From NCBI RefSeq assembly GCF_026870175.2, contig NZ_CP113977.2, positions 1,860,001 through 1,924,000 of the forward strand: 64,000 nt of DNA, given 5' to 3'. The stretch is from Flavobacterium aestivum. Lineage in GTDB: Bacteria; Bacteroidota; Bacteroidia; Flavobacteriales; Flavobacteriaceae. Position numbers and translations under genes: made by a program. Position 1 is the first letter of the stretch; every line of letters begins with the position of its first letter. Below the pieces are notes generated by a model. That model had not been told where the DNA came from and did no database searches. It was given only the letters and a program-made list of their open reading frames with translations. Positions 63,724-64,000 of the stretch are shown here, piece by piece.

Positions 63724-64000
63724 TTATTTGAGCAGTTGACCACCGATATTTCCTGTCGCCGAACCAGCTCCAGCTCCGGCAATATTTCCTGCTTTCATTG
63801 CCGTTTGGTTTACATTACGGGTGAAATTCCCTGCGCCACCGGCTTGGATAATCCAGCCTGTTACCGTTGGAATGGTAAAGTATCCTATGATACCGATAAT
63901 CATAAAAATGATATACACAGTGTTCGAGGTATCTGGAATAAAAGTCGGATCGGATAGCATTTCGATATCCCTTTCTAATATCAAGGACTGTATTCTTGCC
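63724..64000 (-). CDS. traJ: Conjugative transposon protein TraJ (C-terminal part)
   Basis: Only the last about 92 residues are in the window; the frame is open to the right edge, so the start lies outside. The visible part (LSDPTFIPDTSNTVYIIFMIIGIIGYFTI, then GWIIQAGG and a Gly/Ala-rich end) fits the C-terminus of TraJ, a polytopic membrane protein. An internal TTG at 63984 is not the real start. Confidence 0.75.
   Translation of the reverse strand, partial: ARIQSLILERDIEMLSDPTFIPDTSNTVYIIFMIIGIIGYFTIPTVTGWIIQAGGAGNFTRNVNQTAMKAGNIAGAGAGSATGNIGGQLLK

Noticed and set aside
1..64000. CRISPR arrays, rRNA or complete tRNA genes
   Set aside because: I found no regular direct repeats with unique spacers and no intact tRNA or rRNA; only the 17-nt tRNA fragment at 29943-29959.

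Overview
The window looks like a Flavobacterium-type member of the Bacteroidota. It is AT-rich, several upstream regions carry TAnnTTTG-like -7 boxes, Shine-Dalgarno sequences are weak, and the genes include giant secreted proteins, a conjugative transfer operon of the Bacteroidetes TraJ-TraQ type and a PRTRC cassette. It falls into two blocks that meet near 29.95 kb. At that point an intrinsic terminator is followed by a 17-nt piece matching the 3' end of a tRNA gene (tRNA-Pro-like), which then diverges.

Block 1 (1-29.9 kb) is a polymorphic-toxin (RHS/YD-repeat) locus, probably chromosomal. Small envelope proteins (an OmpH/Skp-like protein and a lipoprotein) come first. They are followed by a 1900-aa SpvB/YD-type protein, a 1332-aa Ig-like (BIG_2) repeat protein, a 1153-aa LRR/PKD/vWA protein, a small exported protein and a 3730-aa RHS protein. 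The RHS protein ends in a variable tip (tip 1) followed by a candidate immunity gene. Beyond these lie a tyrosine recombinase gene and, on the opposite strand, a second immunity gene and a second RHS tip (tip 2) that has no RHS body or normal start. An 89-bp perfect inverted repeat inside the RHS-core coding sequence bounds the expressed tip and the silent tip in the same reading frame. A second, 53-bp inverted repeat (two mismatches) brackets the recombinase. The layout is a mirror image: 89-bp repeat, tip 1, imm 1, 53-bp repeat, recombinase, 53-bp repeat, imm 2, tip 2, 89-bp repeat. Inversion between the 89-bp repeats would fuse tip 2 in frame to the RHS body and bring its immunity gene along. 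This invertible toxin/immunity switch is the most interesting system in the window.

Block 2 (29.95-64 kb, continuing past the right edge) reads as an integrative conjugative element (ICE). Its outer part is defence or conflict cargo: a four-gene restriction-like operon (a type IIG-like nuclease-methyltransferase, an SMC/RecF-like ATPase, a second adenine methyltransferase and a small PD-(D/E)XK nuclease), then a membrane-anchored trypsin-like protease with a secreted partner. The backbone follows: SSB, a DUF932 protein, PRTRC genes E, C, B and ThiF, a DUF1275 membrane protein and a dead GDCCVxC gene. After these comes a DNA-damage module with a LexA-like XRE/S24 repressor divergent from dinB, a dnaE-type polymerase and alkB; a 10-bp inverted repeat in the divergent promoter is a good operator candidate. 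A second trypsin-like protease followed by a Trypco1 (CU044_2847-like) protein, a GIY-YIG nuclease and a small exported protein lie before the tra operon. The tra operon (traQ, traO, traN, traM, traL, one unknown, traK and a partial traJ) is on the minus strand.

All assignments come from reading the sequence and family knowledge; no database search was run.
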